Assembly (NCBI GenBank): GCA_030765045.1
Contig: CM060965.1
Span: 19,916,085-19,980,084, forward strand
DNA: 64,000 bases
DNA from: Tenodera sinensis
Lineage: Eukaryota; Arthropoda; Insecta; Mantodea; Mantidae
Direction of reading: 5' to 3'
Both the position numbers and the translations under genes were made by a program. The notes below the pieces were generated by a model. It made no database searches and was not told the origin of the DNA. It worked only from the letters and a program-made list of their open reading frames with translations. Below, piece by piece: positions 63,693-64,000 of the stretch (within the stretch, counting starts at the first letter, position 1; every line of letters starts with the position of its first letter).

Positions 63693-64000
63693 CCCTATTT
63701 ATATTACTGCAGGAATATGGAATTAAATATTGCCGGTTTTCATTTAACATTGTTTTCATGAAAATTAAGTTCATAAGTCCATTTATAGAATGCAGGTAAA
63801 GATTTTAACCAGAGGTAAACTTCTATTTTTATTTCTCAAATTCTGAAATTTATTTCACACTGAATCCCTTCGTCCTTGAAGCAGGATTCAAACGTAAGCC
63901 AAGATAAAATCAGACTTGTAATATTCATCACACGCAGATCATCGGCTCGGCAATTCCAGACAGGAAACACTAACACCAACATTAGCATTAGCATGGATAT
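63693..64000. other. Window end, possible degenerate SINE head
   Basis: gcaggattcaaacgtaagcc (near 63881) could be an inverted, decayed box B. Nothing else is recognised before the edge. Confidence 0.3.

Noticed and set aside
1..64000. CRISPR arrays, operons, bacterial promoters or ribosome binding sites
   Set aside because: The window is eukaryotic repeat-rich DNA; no regular spacer array or prokaryotic gene arrangement is present.

Overview
This window is nuclear DNA from a multicellular eukaryote, most probably an insect. It is AT-rich, has no long open reading frames, and is built from nested mobile elements. The insect reading rests on the transposon families present (a mariner of the type ending CGAGGGTGGATCAAAAAG, an IS630/mariner-type transposase of a kind common in insects, and a hAT relic whose transposase end resembles SCAND3/GTF2IRD2-type proteins) and on many tRNA-derived SINEs ending in microsatellite or A-rich tails. 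I found no convincing intact host gene, no functional tRNA or rRNA gene, no CRISPR array and no bacterial signal. The window is best read as intergenic or deep intronic sequence.

The dominant component is one unnamed interspersed family, called family X here. It is about 800-850 bp and runs from TCTGATGTGTTGCAC to CAGTAGAGAAAGT. A 12-nt block near its left end (ACTTTCTCTACT) is the reverse complement of its right end. I count about 30 full, deleted or decayed copies on both strands, roughly 13 kb by eye. One copy (45884-46680) has a perfect 14-bp target duplication. X carries a (CA)n seed and a T-run that have expanded into long microsatellites in several copies.

Layout. 1-7 kb: X copies, an IS630-type transposase relic split by a SINE, a 713-bp TTAA-flanked element inside X, and an internally deleted mariner. 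7-18 kb: two more TTAA elements, many SINEs, a LINE scrap. 18-25 kb: an unrecognised open frame, a LINE 3' end with an RNase H domain, and a complete 852-bp hAT deletion derivative with a perfect 8-bp duplication. 25-33 kb: X copies with dinucleotide arrays, a foldback element of about 550 bp invaded by a 168-bp unit resembling Penelope-like hammerhead sequences, and the most complete SINE C. 33-46 kb: two abutting SINEs, a solo LTR with a 4-bp duplication, several long X copies and a decayed LINE end. 46-64 kb: a Tigger/pogo deletion derivative inside a 3'-hairpin repeat family, more X, a second solo LTR, and SINEs.

The elements interact mainly by insertion. SINE A sits in the IS630 relic, the TTAA element in X, SINE C in X, X in SINE L, Tigger in family F, and the Penelope-like unit in the foldback arm. 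These nestings give exact boundaries, target duplications and relative ages without any database. Four short open segments (17917-18333, 20752-20919, 41205-41387, 52207-52443) look coding-like but are unrecognised. Coordinates of decayed copies are approximate, to about 10-30 bases.
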